Assembly: GCF_900111615.1 (NCBI RefSeq)
Contig: NZ_FOHU01000013.1
Location: 1-64,000, forward strand
Source: Natronincola peptidivorans
GTDB taxonomy: Bacteria; Bacillota; Clostridia; Peptostreptococcales; Natronincolaceae
Direction of reading: 5' to 3'
Length of the DNA: 64,000 nucleotides
The position numbers and the translations under genes were made by a program. Positions 17,183 through 26,545 of this stretch are shown here, in pieces (positions within the stretch are counted from its first letter, which is position 1; the number at the start of each line of letters is the position of its first letter). The notes beneath the pieces were generated by a model. That model worked only from the letters and a program-made list of their open reading frames with translations. It made no database searches and was not told where the DNA came from.

Positions 17183-18427
17183 ATGAAAAACTGCATTGTT
17201 GCACAATCTGGCGGTCCCACTTCAGTAATTAATGCCAGTGTAGTTGGCGTAGCAATGGCGAATCAGAACACCAATTATTACGACAAGGTGTTCGGGGGGG
17301 TAAATGGAATTGAAGGGATACTAAAAGGCGATATCATAAACCTGTCAGAGCTTTCATCTGAGGATCTTCAACTGTTAAAGCATACCCCGTCTTCTGGGCT
17401 GGGTTCCTGCAGATATAAAATGAAGGATTTTAAAACAGATGATAGCGAATATCAAAAGTTATTTTACATATTAAAAGAAAACGACATTGAAGCCTTTTTC
17501 TATATAGGCGGAAATGATTCAATGGATACAGTCAATAAACTCAATCAATATGCAATCTTGAAGGGATATAATATACAATTTATAGGGATTCCCAAAACCA
17601 TTGATAATGATTTGCCTATTACAGATCACACCCCCGGCTTTGGCAGTGCAGCAAAATTTATTGCCACAGCAACACTGGAAACCTATTTAGATGCTAGTGT
17701 CTATGTAAATAACGGTATTTTCATAATAGAAACCATGGGAAGAGATACAGGCTGGTTAGCTGCAAGCGCAGCACTGGCTAAAATAGATAACAAGTCTGTG
17801 GCAGATTTTATTTACCTGCCGGAAATGCCTTTTTCACAGGAGAAATTTCTAGAGGATGTAAAAAAAGTATTTCAAGAAAAAAATCAAGTATACATAGTAG
17901 TTTCAGAGGGAGTAAAAAACGAGAATGGCGATTTCCTATGCGAAATCAAGGTTCAGAATCAGCATGATAAATTTGGTCATGCACAGCTAGGGGGCGTTGC
18001 ACAGTATTTAAGGAGATTGATTATTGAAAGTGGCATTACAAGCAGAGTGAAAACCTTGGAGCTAGGCGTAATGCAACGAAGTGCAATGCATTGCGTTTCA
18101 GAAACTGATTTAGAAGAAGCCTATAAAGCAGGGAAGACTGCTATCGATTACGCTGCAGAAGGAAAAACCGGCTGTATGGTTAGTTTTAGAAGATTAGACC
18201 AACAGTCCTATGGAATCGAGATGTTTGAAGGAGATGTCTCAAAGGTGGCAAATAATATCAAATATTTCCCAGAAGAATGGATTACCTCAGAAAAAAATCA
18301 TGTAACAGAGGAAGCAATTCATTACATAGAGCCTCTAATTCAGGGAACACCAGAAGTGACCATGGAAAGAGGGTTACCGAAATATAAACAGTTAGATAAA
18401 CAGCTTAGAGAAATAAAAGAATACTGA
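17183..18427 (+). CDS. Pyrophosphate-dependent 6-phosphofructokinase
   Basis: A 414-residue phosphofructokinase. It phosphorylates fructose 6-phosphate in glycolysis, with pyrophosphate as the likely donor. In ATP enzymes the phosphate-donor loop reads GGDGS and the substrate loop PGTIDND. Here they are GGNDSMDT and PKTIDNDL, with Asp and Lys at the two positions that mark PPi enzymes. Fructose-6-phosphate contacts IETMGRDTGW and the family length (about 400) also fit. The donor Asp preceding the marker is Asn here, a small departure. The ATG follows GAGGAG. The gene stands alone and ends at a bidirectional terminator shared with the convergent oxidoreductase. A PPi enzyme saves ATP, sensible for an energy-limited anaerobe. 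Confidence 0.85.
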   Translation: MKNCIVAQSGGPTSVINASVVGVAMANQNTNYYDKVFGGVNGIEGILKGDIINLSELSSEDLQLLKHTPSSGLGSCRYKMKDFKTDDSEYQKLFYILKENDIEAFFYIGGNDSMDTVNKLNQYAILKGYNIQFIGIPKTIDNDLPITDHTPGFGSAAKFIATATLETYLDASVYVNNGIFIIETMGRDTGWLAASAALAKIDNKSVADFIYLPEMPFSQEKFLEDVKKVFQEKNQVYIVVSEGVKNENGDFLCEIKVQNQHDKFGHAQLGGVAQYLRRLIIESGITSRVKTLELGVMQRSAMHCVSETDLEEAYKAGKTAIDYAAEGKTGCMVSFRRLDQQSYGIEMFEGDVSKVANNIKYFPEEWITSEKNHVTEEAIHYIEPLIQGTPEVTMERGLPKYKQLDKQLREIKEY

Positions 18428-18485
18428 AATCTATGAATTTGAATGTAGTGGAGGAAAATCCTAGGATAATATAATATATTGTTCC

Positions 18486-18526
18486 AAAACGAGGATGCTA
18501 ATAAATGAATTACATCCTCGTTTTTT
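18486..18526. terminator. Bidirectional terminator
   Basis: AAAACGAGGATG (18486-18497) and CATCCTCGTTTT (18513-18524) pair perfectly, with A and T runs on both sides. It serves the phosphofructokinase (+) and the CoA-disulfide reductase (-), which converge here. Confidence 0.85.
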
Positions 18527-18542
18527 AGTTTTCTTATTCAAA

Positions 18543-20288
18543 TTATTCCTTTCTATGCTTGACGGCTTGTGTATCAGGGTCAATGGTGATACTACCAGCT
18601 GTTTTTTTATGGTTAAATTCTTTAGTGTTGCCTGGCTTTTTTGGATCAAAACTAAGAATAGAGGAGGTTCTATAGCCTCCAGCAACATTTAAAATCTTAA
18701 ATCCATTTTGAGTAAGTATTCTATCTGCAATATAGCCCCTTAAACCTACTTCACAGTACGCCACTATAGTTTTGTTCTTATCCAGTTCTCCTAATCTTTC
18801 CCTCATGCTGTCTACAGGAATGTTAATAGCTTCTCGGATATGACTGTTTTGAAATTCATCTTCAGTTCTAACATCTACTAGAATATAATCTTGATCTTTA
18901 TAGGATGCTATATCCTTCCATGCTGCTAAATGAGATAGACCCGCTAATACATTTTGAGCCATAAAACCCACCATATTTACGGGATCCTTTGCTGAAGAGA
19001 ATGGAGGAGCATAGCATAACTCTAGTTCTGCTAGATCATCAACTGTACCATCATATCTAATAGCTGTTGCAATAATATCGATTCTCTTATCAACACCTTC
19101 ATAGCCAATGCATTGAGCTCCTAAAATTTTTCCTATGTCATTAAAAATAAGCTTTAATGACATAGGCATAAATCCAGGATAATATGAAGCATGAGACATA
19201 GGGTGAAGATAGACTGCTTTATAGGGGATATTAAATCTTTGGAGGGTTCTTTCATTAGCACCCGTACCTGCTGCTGTTAAATCAAATACTTTAATGATGG
19301 CTGTACCTTGAGTTCCTTTATAGCTAGAGTTTATTCCACAAATATTATCCGCTGCAATTCTACCTTGTTTATTGGCAGGCCCTGCCAAAGGGATGGCGGT
19401 TTTTTGTTTCGTTATAAAATCAACTACTTCTATAGCATCTCCTATTGCATAAATATCTTCGATATTTGTTTGCATCTTATCATTAACGATAATATGTCCT
19501 TTAGGTCCAAGCTCTAACTCAGTATTTTTTAAAAAAGTGGTATCCGGCACAACGCCTATTGCGAGAATAACGATATCGGCTTCAACCCTTTTTTCACTGC
19601 TGAGCACAACTTCTATTTGATTTCCAATTTGGTTAAAGGCTTTAACCCCATCATTTAATATAAGCTCTATATCATTTTCAACTAATTCCTTTTCTGCCAT
19701 AACTACCATATCTGAGTCAAAGGGGGCAAGTATGTGGGGAGCAGCTTCACATAGCGTAACATGCAGACCTCTTTGTATCAAATTCTCAGCCATTTCAACT
19801 CCTACATAACCACCACCAATAACAATTGCAGCTTTTGTTTCATTATTATCAACATAGGCTTTTATAGAATCAGTATCGGGAATATTTCTTAAGGTAAAGA
19901 CCTTATTATTGTCTATCCCTGGGATGGAAGGCTTCAGTGCCTTTGCTCCAGGGGATAGGATTAGATAGTCATAGCTTTCATCATAGGTGCCGTTAGTTTT
20001 ACTATTTACTGTGACTTTTCTATTTTCAATATCAACATCCATAACTTCACTATTGATTCTAACATCAATGTTAAATCTAGCTTTCATTGCCTCAGGAGTT
20101 TGTACCAAAAGCTCATTGCGTTCCTGAATAGTTTCTCCAATATAGTATGGGAGGCCGCAATTGGCGAAGGAAATGTATTCATCTCTTTCCAACATGATAA
20201 TTTCAGCTTTTTCATCCAATCGTCTAAGTCTTGCTGCGGCAGAAGCACCACCAGCTACGCCGCCTACAATGATTACTTTTTTAGTCAT
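18543..20288 (-). CDS. CoA-disulfide reductase with rhodanese domain
   Basis: A 581-residue fusion. Residues 1 to about 445 are a flavin-dependent pyridine-nucleotide-disulfide oxidoreductase with FAD motif GGVAGGASAAAR, the single redox Cys44 in SFANCGLPYYIGE, the NAD motif VIGGGYVGVEMAE and FAD motif IYAIGDAIEV. Residues about 455-545 are a rhodanese domain with YILVDVRTEDEF and active-site Cys in VAYCEVGLRG. This matches CoA-disulfide reductase/rhodanese (CoADR-RHD) proteins, which reduce CoA disulfides, persulfides or polysulfide. About 35 extra residues (from PKKPGNTKEF to the end) extend beyond the rhodanese fold. I chose the start at 20288 because GGAGGG lies a few bases upstream. The likely role is thiol/sulfane-sulfur homeostasis or oxygen defence. 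Confidence 0.85.
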   Translation of the reverse strand: MTKKVIIVGGVAGGASAAARLRRLDEKAEIIMLERDEYISFANCGLPYYIGETIQERNELLVQTPEAMKARFNIDVRINSEVMDVDIENRKVTVNSKTNGTYDESYDYLILSPGAKALKPSIPGIDNNKVFTLRNIPDTDSIKAYVDNNETKAAIVIGGGYVGVEMAENLIQRGLHVTLCEAAPHILAPFDSDMVVMAEKELVENDIELILNDGVKAFNQIGNQIEVVLSSEKRVEADIVILAIGVVPDTTFLKNTELELGPKGHIIVNDKMQTNIEDIYAIGDAIEVVDFITKQKTAIPLAGPANKQGRIAADNICGINSSYKGTQGTAIIKVFDLTAAGTGANERTLQRFNIPYKAVYLHPMSHASYYPGFMPMSLKLIFNDIGKILGAQCIGYEGVDKRIDIIATAIRYDGTVDDLAELELCYAPPFSSAKDPVNMVGFMAQNVLAGLSHLAAWKDIASYKDQDYILVDVRTEDEFQNSHIREAINIPVDSMRERLGELDKNKTIVAYCEVGLRGYIADRILTQNGFKILNVAGGYRTSSILSFDPKKPGNTKEFNHKKTAGSITIDPDTQAVKHRKE

Positions 20289-20521
20289 AAAATCCCTCCA
20301 AGTCCATTCCATTAATTTATTAAAGTAACTTCTTGTGAAATAGTTTTACCTTTTCTTATTAATCAATTCAATCAATTATCCTTAAGTCAAAATCTTCATC
20401 TATCTCAGCATCAAATATCAATGCTGGATAGGAATCCATCTAATAGCAGGTCATTAGAAAAAAACAATGTCTTTTTGTTACCGCCCGTTCACAATGAAGT
20501 GAAAATTTCTTTAATATATAC

Positions 20522-20580
20522 TTGACATAAAATCACCACATGTATATACTGTATATAAACAACATATACAGAGCATGTGG
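20522..20580 (+). promoter_or_regulatory. Strong promoter with nested palindromic operator
   Basis: TTGACA (20522-20527) and TATACT (20545-20550) are spaced by exactly 17 bases, a near-consensus sigma-A promoter. Overlapping the -10 is a perfect inverted repeat CTGTATAT (20549-20556) / ATATACAG (20564-20571). Outside it, CCACATG (20537-20543) faces CATGTGG (20574-20580). The GntR-type gene starts 34 bases later, so autorepression of the transporter operon is likely. The rest of the gap back to 20289 shows nothing else clear. Confidence 0.8.
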
Positions 20581-20613
20581 TATTGATAATTTCGCCAGAG
20601 AGGTGATAGATCT

Positions 20614-20982
20614 GTGGAGATACTCATAAGCAATTCAAGCCAAAAACCAATATACACACAAATTGCAGATCAGATTCGAAAGCATATCCTTACAGGTAGA
20701 CTGAAGGATGGGGATACCATGCCTTCTATAAGAGCCTTAGCTAAGGAACTTCATGTCAGTGTGATCACTACAAAAACCGCTTATCAAGAACTGGAGAGGG
20801 AAGGCTTATTAGAGGCTGTTAAAGGGAAAGGTTTTTACGTATCAGCAAAACAGGGTGAGGCTTTAAAGGAACAGAAAAATGTACAGATTAAGAAGGGCTT
20901 ACAAGAGATTATTGAAGAATCCAAAGCTCTAGGAATATCATTAGAAGAGCTGATTGATTTAGTAAAACGTATGTATAGTTAA
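20614..20982 (+). CDS. GntR-family regulator, YtrA type
   Basis: A 122-residue regulator with an N-terminal GntR winged helix (PIYTQIADQIRKHILTGRLKDGDTMPSIRALAKELHVS, about residues 10-75) and a short C-terminal tail typical of the YtrA subfamily, which lacks a large effector domain. The GTG start has GAGAGGTGAT upstream. It opens a likely operon with an ABC ATPase 12 bases downstream and two permeases. YtrA-type regulators usually repress their own transporter operon and respond to cell-envelope stress or antibiotics. The operator overlaps the promoter at 20522-20580. Confidence 0.85.
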   Translation: MEILISNSSQKPIYTQIADQIRKHILTGRLKDGDTMPSIRALAKELHVSVITTKTAYQELEREGLLEAVKGKGFYVSAKQGEALKEQKNVQIKKGLQEIIEESKALGISLEELIDLVKRMYS

Positions 20983-20994
20983 GGGGTGGTTTTT

Positions 20995-21861
20995 ATGGAT
21001 AAAATACTTGAATTAGAGAATGTAACAAAGGAATATAAAAATTTTAAACTAGATAATATATCCTTTTCCTTAGAAAAGGGATACATTATGGGATTAGTAG
21101 GACCCAATGGTTCGGGTAAAACAACGACCATTAAGCTTATTATGAATTTATTAAGTAAAAATAGCGGAGAGATTAAAGTATTTGGATTGGACAATAGTCT
21201 GGATGAAAAAGCAATCAAAGAGAGAATCGGATTTGTATATGATGATAACATCTATCCTCTAGGATTAAAGTTGTCTAAGATAGCACTTCTGATAGCACCG
21301 TTTTATAAGACTTGGAATCAGGAACTTTTCAATCAATATATGAAAAAGTTTCAGTTAGATCCACAGTCAAGTCTAGAAAAATTGTCCAAGGGTATGAAAA
21401 CAAAGTTTGCTATTGTAATGGCACTATCTCATAAACCTGATCTGATCATTATGGATGAACCCACTTCAGGACTGGATCCCATATTTAGAAGGGAGCTTCT
21501 AGAAATGCTCCAGGAGATTATAGAGGATGGTAACTGCAGTGTGTTGTTTTCAAGCCATATTACTTCAGACTTAGAAAAGATTGCTGACTACATTACCTTT
21601 ATGGATAAGGGTAGGGTGGTGCTTTCAGATACCTATGTAAACATCGTTGAAAACTATAGATTAGTAAAAGCCTCAGAAGAAATAATAAAAAAGGAAAGAA
21701 ACAAGTTTCTAAGCTATAGATGTAATAGCTTTGGAGGAGAAGGCTTATGCAAAAATTGGCATAGTTTACAGAATGAATATCCAGACAAAATTGTTTTAGA
21801 AAAACCTACTATTGAAGATATTATGTACTATATTTCCAAGAGGGAGGAAGTGGAATGCTAA
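20995..21861 (+). CDS. ABC transporter ATP-binding protein (YtrB-like)
   Basis: A 288-residue ABC ATPase. Walker A is GPNGSGKTT at about residue 37, the signature is LSKGMKTKFAI, Walker B is LIIMDEPTSGLDP, and the H-loop lies in SSHITSDLEKI. The signature LSKGM is typical of exporters of the ABC-2/YtrB kind. The last 80 residues are an accessory region. I chose ATG 20995, five bases after AAGGGGTGG; a GTG at 20986 overlaps that site. The stop overlaps the permease start (ATGCTAA), so the two are coupled. The substrate is unknown; export of a peptide or drug, or envelope-stress defence, is the usual role. Confidence 0.88.
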   Translation: MDKILELENVTKEYKNFKLDNISFSLEKGYIMGLVGPNGSGKTTTIKLIMNLLSKNSGEIKVFGLDNSLDEKAIKERIGFVYDDNIYPLGLKLSKIALLIAPFYKTWNQELFNQYMKKFQLDPQSSLEKLSKGMKTKFAIVMALSHKPDLIIMDEPTSGLDPIFRRELLEMLQEIIEDGNCSVLFSSHITSDLEKIADYITFMDKGRVVLSDTYVNIVENYRLVKASEEIIKKERNKFLSYRCNSFGGEGLCKNWHSLQNEYPDKIVLEKPTIEDIMYYISKREEVEC

Positions 21862-22568
21862 AGCTTGTAAAAATGCATTTTGTCATTATGATTCATTCAC
21901 CAAAATCGAAAGCATTACTGTTTCCCCTTAGTATTTTTGCATTTTTCACTTTGATTTCTGCAGTTTTATTTTATATTGATATGATTCGTAGGGATAGTTC
22001 TATAGCAAGCTTTAATATAAGCATGTTCTTTCCCTTATGGTCAATTTATATATTTAGTCTTATGGCAGCTGCCAATGGATACTCAGCAACAGCTGAAAAT
22101 GATAGTAAAAAAAATTCAACAAATGATGGTATCATGGATAATATCTTACCTGTTGGAAGAAGAAGTTATTTTTTTGCACGAGTGCTTTTCACTTTATGTA
22201 ATAGCGTTATAATCTGGTGTTTGATACTTATACCATTCTTCATTACTGGTATTATATTAAAATCAATGGGGGTTTTAGTTGATACTGACTTTTTTAAGCT
22301 GTTGTTTTTTACTACATCTGTAGTTGTGGTAGGGGGAGTGGGTTTATCTATAATCTATGTAGCATGGAAGAGAGGAAAAAAGGTTTTAGAAGGAGGAATT
22401 ATTTTATATACTATTTTACCTATCGCATCGTTTTTCATAGCAAGATCTGATTACTTAGGCATCAGTGCCAATGGGTGGATCATATATCCTGCTATAATGG
22501 CTATGGTTGTATTAATGTTATTTCTTTGGGTTCTAAATCGTATCCAAGGGATGGATATGGCTGATTAA
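21855..22568 (+). CDS. ABC-2 type permease, subunit 1
   Basis: A 237-residue membrane protein with about six hydrophobic segments (near residues 22-44, 55-75, 105-130, 143-163, 178-195 and 205-228). A short soluble loop after the second segment reads AAANGYSATAENDSKKNS. It overlaps the ATPase gene by seven bases. The fold suggests the membrane half of an ABC-2 exporter. No specific substrate can be read from the sequence. Confidence 0.75.
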   Translation: MLKLVKMHFVIMIHSPKSKALLFPLSIFAFFTLISAVLFYIDMIRRDSSIASFNISMFFPLWSIYIFSLMAAANGYSATAENDSKKNSTNDGIMDNILPVGRRSYFFARVLFTLCNSVIIWCLILIPFFITGIILKSMGVLVDTDFFKLLFFTTSVVVVGGVGLSIIYVAWKRGKKVLEGGIILYTILPIASFFIARSDYLGISANGWIIYPAIMAMVVLMLFLWVLNRIQGMDMAD

Positions 22569-22642
22569 TGATAGGATAAAGTAAAAATCATTATGATAAG
22601 CCATTAGACTAAATGCGTTATTGAATTACTAAGGAGGGAACT

Positions 22643-23296
22643 ATGATGCTTGGTGTAACAAGACTTTATTTTTACAATGCAACGATTTTTTTGATGATAA
22701 TTGTAGGAGGGCTAGTTGCAAATATTACACATTTTTTATTAGATGGTCCTTACTACTTTAGCCTGTTTTTTCCATATATGATGCTGGTACTATTGATGTC
22801 GATAAAGGAAAGTGAAATGATATTCACATTAAATCTTTCCTTAATAAAATCTCTACCAATAGATAAAAGGGAAGTCTCCTTAAATTTGATGCTATGGTTC
22901 TTTATTACGATACTTACAGTTACATTGATGGCAGGAATAAATATATTTATTCTAAGTCTAGTAGGGAATGTTGAAGGCTTAGAGTTTTATAAAAGCATGC
23001 ATCTATTATATCTAATACATCTTCCTGCTATGATTTGTGGAATTTACATTTTGATAGCAGACACATTTTTTCGAAGAGGAGAAAAAAGAAGAAAGCTATT
23101 TTATTGGAAGAATATACTATCTCTTTTAATCGTTTTAGTAATGAATGGAGCAATCATTGTTTTAAGTTCTGGTGATTGGTTTGAATTAACGACGTTGTTT
23201 TTTATAGCAATTGTTTTGTATCTTTTAGCAATAAAATGTGTGCATAAAGCTTATAAAGATGTGATTAAGAAGCTAGAGGAGCCTATGGATTTGTAA
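22643..23296 (+). CDS. ABC-2 type permease-like membrane protein, subunit 2
   Basis: A 217-residue membrane protein with about six hydrophobic segments. The loop between the second and third (SLIKSLPIDKREVSLNL) has the 'LPIxRxxV' look of ABC-2 permeases, which supports a second transmembrane subunit of the upstream transporter. AAGGAGGG precedes the ATG. It lies 74 bases after the first permease with no terminator between, so it probably belongs to the same operon. Confidence 0.65.
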   Translation: MMLGVTRLYFYNATIFLMIIVGGLVANITHFLLDGPYYFSLFFPYMMLVLLMSIKESEMIFTLNLSLIKSLPIDKREVSLNLMLWFFITILTVTLMAGINIFILSLVGNVEGLEFYKSMHLLYLIHLPAMICGIYILIADTFFRRGEKRRKLFYWKNILSLLIVLVMNGAIIVLSSGDWFELTTLFFIAIVLYLLAIKCVHKAYKDVIKKLEEPMDL

Positions 23297-23538
23297 AGAA
23301 ATAAAGGACTATCTATGAAGCTAAAAACATGAAGGCTTTTATCACGTAAGCCTCTATGAATAATAATAAATAATATAGTACTGGACAATGACATATCGAA
23401 AGGAGTAATTGTGATGAAAGGCCTAATCCTTTAAGTTAGGATTTTACAGTTAAGTTTTAAAGTCAAAAATACAAACATATTATTAATAAATTGATATATG
23501 TGAATAAAATGTATATTTGCTGAAAGGTAGAAGTGGTT

Positions 23539-24933
23539 ATGAAGCATATTAGCATAAAAAAACTTGTTAAATGTGAGGTTACTAAAAATATTATTATTTT
23601 AATAGCCTCAATTTTACTAGTCTATTTACTTATTGCATTATACTTTACGAATCATTTCTTTTTCAATACAGTAATAAATGGAGTAGATGTCTCATTAAAG
23701 GCACATGATGATTTAGAAGATATAATGAGAAGCTATATTAATAATTATAAGCTGCAGTTAATAGAACGGAACATGGAAATAGAAGAAATAACAGCACAGG
23801 ATATAGGAATGCAATATCATAAAAAAAATAGCATTTCTGAAATTTATCGTCTACAGAGTTCATTTAAATGGATAGGTTCATTATTAAAGAAACATAAGTA
23901 TTATGTGGATGATTTATTTATTTATGATAAAGATAGGTTGGGTAATAGAATCAATGAATTAAGTTGTTTAAATAAAGATATGATAGAACCCCAAGATGTT
24001 AGCTTTAAGTATTCAAATGGTTCATATGAAATAATGAAAGAAGTATATGGAAACAGGGTGAATGAAGACAAATTAAGGGAAGTCATTGAAATGAGCATAT
24101 TAAAAGGAGAAACAAAACTAGACTTAAATGAAAATCTTTGTTACGAAAATCCAAGGTACACCTTAAGTTCTGATAAAGCTTCTGAAACTAAGGATTTATT
24201 AAATAAGTATGTATCAACAAAAATCACTTATATATTTGGAAGTGAAAATGAAGTACTGGATGGAGATATAATATATCAATGGCTTAGTGTTGACGAAGAT
24301 CTAGAAGTGGTAATAAATGAAAAAGCAGTTTTAGAATATATACAAAGACTGAGTAAAAAATATGATACAGTTGGTATACCAAGAGATTTCAAAACATCCA
24401 CAAATAAAATAGTAGAAGTGAAGGGTGGATTTTATGGATGGAAAATTAACTCTAGTGCTGAAGCAGAAGCATTATTAGAAAATATAAAACATGGTGAAAT
24501 AATTGTAAAAGAGCCTAAATATGCTCAAAAAGCTGTATCTAGGGGCAAAGATGATATAGGTGATACCTATGTAGAAATCAATCTAACATGGCAATATTTA
24601 TGGTTCTATAAAGCGGGAAAGCTTATAACTAATGGTGCTATAGTAACAGGGAATCCAAATAGAGGAAATGGGACTGACACTGGAGTCTATATGCTTAACT
24701 ACAAACAAAAAGGAGCAACTTTAAGAGGAGGAAGTTATGAAGTTAAGGTAACTTATTGGATGCCTTTTAACGGCAATATAGGAATACACGATGCAAGTTG
24801 GAGATATACTTTTGGAAGAGACATATATAAGACAAATGGAAGCCATGGGTGTGTCAATACTCCAGTATATTTAGCCAAAATAATTTTTGAAAATATAGAA
24901 GAAGGAACACCCATTATTTGTTATGAAGAATAG
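23539..24933 (+). CDS. L,D-transpeptidase with peptidoglycan-binding-like domain
   Basis: A 464-residue cell-wall enzyme with one N-terminal membrane anchor (about residues 17-42), a PG_binding_4-type extracellular region (to about 320) and a C-terminal YkuD domain. The active-site motif reads GIHDASWR followed by GSHGCVNTP, with catalytic Cys near residue 441. It should form 3-3 (mDAP-mDAP) cross-links or attach proteins to peptidoglycan outside the membrane. The start could be GTG 23533 or ATG 23539; the latter is better spaced from GAAAGG. It stands between the transporter operon and a small unknown gene. The gap before it (23297-23538) has only a weak hairpin. Confidence 0.85.
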   Translation: MKHISIKKLVKCEVTKNIIILIASILLVYLLIALYFTNHFFFNTVINGVDVSLKAHDDLEDIMRSYINNYKLQLIERNMEIEEITAQDIGMQYHKKNSISEIYRLQSSFKWIGSLLKKHKYYVDDLFIYDKDRLGNRINELSCLNKDMIEPQDVSFKYSNGSYEIMKEVYGNRVNEDKLREVIEMSILKGETKLDLNENLCYENPRYTLSSDKASETKDLLNKYVSTKITYIFGSENEVLDGDIIYQWLSVDEDLEVVINEKAVLEYIQRLSKKYDTVGIPRDFKTSTNKIVEVKGGFYGWKINSSAEAEALLENIKHGEIIVKEPKYAQKAVSRGKDDIGDTYVEINLTWQYLWFYKAGKLITNGAIVTGNPNRGNGTDTGVYMLNYKQKGATLRGGSYEVKVTYWMPFNGNIGIHDASWRYTFGRDIYKTNGSHGCVNTPVYLAKIIFENIEEGTPIICYEE

Positions 24934-25115
24934 GAATATAGGTATAACAAGGAGAAGGACAGTTGTGTGACATAATATAATTTAAGTACTAGGGAAAAAG
25001 ATACATTTTTATTATTAGGAAGAGTATTATAGTTCATATTTAAGTGCAATAAAAAAAGAATAATAAACTAAATATTTCAAAAAATAATGAAGAAACACAA
25101 ATAAGGAGGATTGAA

Positions 25116-25355
25116 ATGACTGATCACTATATAAACCATGCAACGGGAGGAAACATAATTAACAATAAAGAACTAGAGAATTTAATAAAGGATATTGGGG
25201 ATGATGATGAATTAATTATTACTTTTGAAGGAGCCGATGCAGATAAATCAAGTTATGTTCTTAGCCTGTTAGAAGAAAATGGGTTTGAGGTTTTACCAAA
25301 AGGAGGACATGATAATAACCGATATCAATTAGTTGCACGTAGAAGTAAAAACTAA
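25116..25355 (+). CDS. Small acidic hypothetical protein
   Basis: A 79-residue soluble protein, acidic in the middle (IKDIGDDDELIITFEGADAD), with a predicted alpha/beta arrangement and a conserved-looking end RYQLVARRSKN. AAGGAGG stands eight bases before the ATG, so translation is likely. I do not recognise the family. The ITFEGADADKSSYVLSLLEENGFEV stretch looks like a small ferredoxin-like or TusA-like fold, but the CPxP motif of TusA is absent. It is a single gene. Confidence 0.6.
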   Translation: MTDHYINHATGGNIINNKELENLIKDIGDDDELIITFEGADADKSSYVLSLLEENGFEVLPKGGHDNNRYQLVARRSKN

Positions 25356-25577
25356 AATAAAGCAGCAATAAATAATAAACCATTTATGAGTAAAGCACAT
25401 AGGTGGTTTATTATTACGAAGTTTAAGTAAGTAGAAAAAATCCTAAGGCAGATGTTAGGAGAAAATAGCAGACTGGTGGATGCTTTACCAAGAAAAAGCA
25501 ATCGAAAAAAAGAGTGGTGATATATGGAATTACGATAGCTTAGATTGAAGGTGATTTCATATATCAAGGAAGGCTAA

Positions 25578-26291
25578 TCATCTGAATATATCGCCATAGA
25601 ACATAACCATTGCACCAGATGTGGTCTTTTTTGCCAAAGGGAGAGCACATTTTGTTACTAGATAGTAACGCTGCTCATTATCTAGGATGTCTTTAAATCG
25701 CTTATGAACTTTAAGGGCGATACGGGCATTGAATCGAATGTAGCCCTCGATGGAATCTAATCGGTAGGCTCCTCCCTTCACTTTAAAATCACCTATATAT
25801 TGATAGGTACTCTTAACAAAGGCCTCATATTGACGATGACTGTCCAGTAATCGGATGTTGGCATGCTGAGGGATAGTCATATCCTGAATAATATGCAAGG
25901 CTGCACCTAAATAAAACAAGGATTTATTAAATTCCCCTCTCTTCCATAAGCTAATGGATTGAAAATAATAGTCTACCCCCAGCTCCATAGCACTTCTTCT
26001 ACCATAGAGGCCCTTCTTTTTATAGGGATTATAAAAATGGTTTGAGCTTTTGAAGTCTTGATCAGCCCATACGGCTCCTTTATTGATATCTAGAATATAG
26101 CTACTAAAAAAGTTGTATTCTTCAGCATAACCATCATTTTTAAGAATATTTAAGGCCTGCAAATTAATAAACTTATGGACTTTGCATTGGGTTTTGATAA
26201 TTGATTTTTTAATGGGATTAGCAATACCAAAGACTGTCTTTAAAAAATAATCATAGGTTGTTTCAAAAATATCTATTTTAATCACCCTCAT
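25578..26291 (-). CDS. Zinc-dependent phospholipase C family protein
   Basis: A 237-residue protein with the zinc-ligand pattern of bacterial phospholipase C: HKFINLQAL near residue 39, WADQDFKSSNHFYNP near 76, and GAALHIIQDMTIPQHAN near 130, with further His residues. No signal peptide is visible, unlike secreted toxins. It is shorter than alpha-toxin and lacks the C2-like lipid-binding domain, so it is the enzymatic fold only. A cytoplasmic or forespore role is possible. The start at 26291 has only a weak ribosome site, and a GTG six bases inside is an alternative. Confidence 0.75.
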   Translation of the reverse strand: MRVIKIDIFETTYDYFLKTVFGIANPIKKSIIKTQCKVHKFINLQALNILKNDGYAEEYNFFSSYILDINKGAVWADQDFKSSNHFYNPYKKKGLYGRRSAMELGVDYYFQSISLWKRGEFNKSLFYLGAALHIIQDMTIPQHANIRLLDSHRQYEAFVKSTYQYIGDFKVKGGAYRLDSIEGYIRFNARIALKVHKRFKDILDNEQRYYLVTKCALPLAKKTTSGAMVMFYGDIFR

Positions 26292-26479
26292 TCTTAAGTT
26301 TGAAATGGGAAAGCCTCTAAATTAAGTCTTGTTTTAGTATCTGTGATTTGTTGAATAATACACGTAGATTTTAAGTTGTTGATGAAGTTTTTAAATCAGC
26401 AGGAGCTATGTACTTGGTGATGGAGTTTGTTTCAAGTGGTGGAATTCACTTAGAGAAGGGCATAAAAGCAGAAGCACTT

Positions 26480-26508
26480 AAAAAGACCGCACTGTGAATA
26501 GTACGGTC
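26480..26508 (-). terminator. Terminator of the cyclophilin gene
   Basis: On the minus strand GACCGTACT and AGTGCGGTC form a nine-base-pair stem with one mismatch, then a T-run. The core closely resembles the terminators at 33475-33507 and 47485-47522. Confidence 0.7.
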
Positions 26509-26545
26509 CTCATATAATATCCTATATAAATAATCTCTAACGTTT

